Source of the DNA: Trichomonas tenax
Taxonomy: Eukaryota > Parabasalia > Trichomonadida > Trichomonadidae
Assembly: GCA_023091735.1 (NCBI GenBank)
Contig: JALKBU010000114.1
Span: 1 to 64,000 of the forward strand
Length of the DNA: 64,000 bases
Direction: 5' to 3'
Below the pieces are notes generated by a model. It did not search any database, was not told the DNA's origin, and worked only from the letters and a program-made list of their open reading frames with translations. The stretch's first letter is position 1. Each line of letters opens with the position of its first letter. A program made the translations under genes and the position numbers. This document shows positions 63,585 to 64,000 of this stretch, piece after piece.

Positions 63585-64000
63585 TCACTTATGCCGAACG
63601 TCGGGCAGTTTAGTTTGAGGCGCTCTCGAAGAATAAACTGCTCTCACTTCAAGATTTGTGCCAGGAAATTGATCTTCAAGTGATGTGACAGCTCTTCTTG
63701 ATGTTTTAGGTCTTTCTGCGAAATTTGGTTCTGTTCTTGTTATCTGTGGCGATCCTGTTGTGCGTTGTACGAATTTTCCGCATGCAATACATCTCGTGTT
63801 CGTTGCTGCAGAGTTCGATGATCCATTAACCATTGTATAAAGTTGGTCTGCTAATTCGTCGAAGTTTTCTTTAAAGACAATATCATCCTTCCGATTCTTG
63901 TAATCAGTTGTCTCATCTATCAACGCTCTCAGAGTCTTTTGTAGTTCGCTTTGATTAACATTGTATTCTCTTGTGTCTAGTTTAGCTCTAAGTGTCGCAT
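63585..64000 (-). CDS. DUF4795/QRICH2-like coiled-coil protein, C-terminal part
   Basis: The frame is open to the right edge, so the N-terminus is outside. Visible: heptads 'LRAKLDTREYNVNQSELQKT' and 'LRALIDETTDY', then 'FKENFDELADQLYTM', and a C-terminal CxxC segment, 'NTRCIACGKFVQRTTGSPQ', with a basic Pro/Arg-rich tail. The layout (coil, then TR.CISC.RPV) is that of the DUF4795 family, represented by the sperm-flagellar protein QRICH2. That fits a flagellate, but is judged from a short segment. Confidence 0.5.
   Translation of the reverse strand, partial: ATLRAKLDTREYNVNQSELQKTLRALIDETTDYKNRKDDIVFKENFDELADQLYTMVNGSSNSAATNTRCIACGKFVQRTTGSPQITRTEPNFAERPKTSRRAVTSLEDQFPGTNLEVRAVYSSRAPQTKLPDVRHK

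Overview
The window looks like nuclear DNA of a parabasalid protist, most like Trichomonas or a close relative. It is AT-rich, and no gene needs an intron to be read. Several genes carry an initiator-like TCACTTTT a short fixed distance before the ATG. The gene content also fits: BspA-like leucine-rich surface protein, cathepsin-D-type protease, R2R3 Myb, ankyrin proteins, family C19 peptidase relic, Mutator-type transposase relic and a coiled-coil giant. I cannot fix the species from sequence alone.

Layout. 0-0.75 kb: tubulin-tyrosine-ligase-like gene running off the left edge, with an in-frame stop near its start. 0.8-3.9 kb: two inverted-repeat (foldback) elements. 3.9-5.8 kb: BspA-like surface protein. 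6.5-11.2 kb: SERBP1/Stm1-like RNA-binding protein, pepsin-family aspartic protease and one unidentified gene. 11.9-19.7 kb: a cluster of small F5/8-type-C (discoidin) domain paralogues, a broken head-to-head pair of cysteine-rich discoidin-like genes, and a beta-helix surface-protein relic. 20-28.6 kb: small unidentified protein, PF20/SPAG16-like WD40 flagellar protein, unidentified protein and a large TPR protein (Ski3-like). 28.8-30.7 kb: gene relics, including an ankyrin gene split by a 37-bp minisatellite. 31.4-32.2 kb: SCAMP. 33.8-36.2 kb: mobile-element remains. 37.8-40.4 kb: 886-residue protein of unknown function. 41.8-43.2 kb: head-to-head ankyrin gene and pseudogene. 43.5-45.5 kb: transketolase. 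46.2-47.7 kb: TFIIH subunit Tfb5 and an R2R3 Myb. 48-52.5 kb: Mutator-like transposase relic, with another TIR element inside it, and a decayed USP-type deubiquitinase. 52.5-52.95 kb: four different hairpins in a row. 54.2-57.1 kb: two-winged-helix E2F-like factor and an unidentified helical protein. 57.3-59.5 kb: ABCA-type transporter split by one in-frame TAA. 59.7-62.4 kb: long coiled-coil protein. 63.6-64 kb: end of a DUF4795/QRICH2-like gene.

The housekeeping genes (transketolase, protease, SERBP1-like, WD40, coiled-coil) use GC-ending codons and look highly expressed. The surface-protein families are AT-rich and often broken.

Three signals deserve most attention. First, five of six F5/8C paralogues have TTG or CTG exactly where the sixth has ATG, with an in-frame stop three codons upstream in all five. 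Second, four unrelated hairpins lie within 440 bp at 52.5 kb. Third, a short motif, TTTACAYGWCAAAAT, is repeated in arrays in front of genes.
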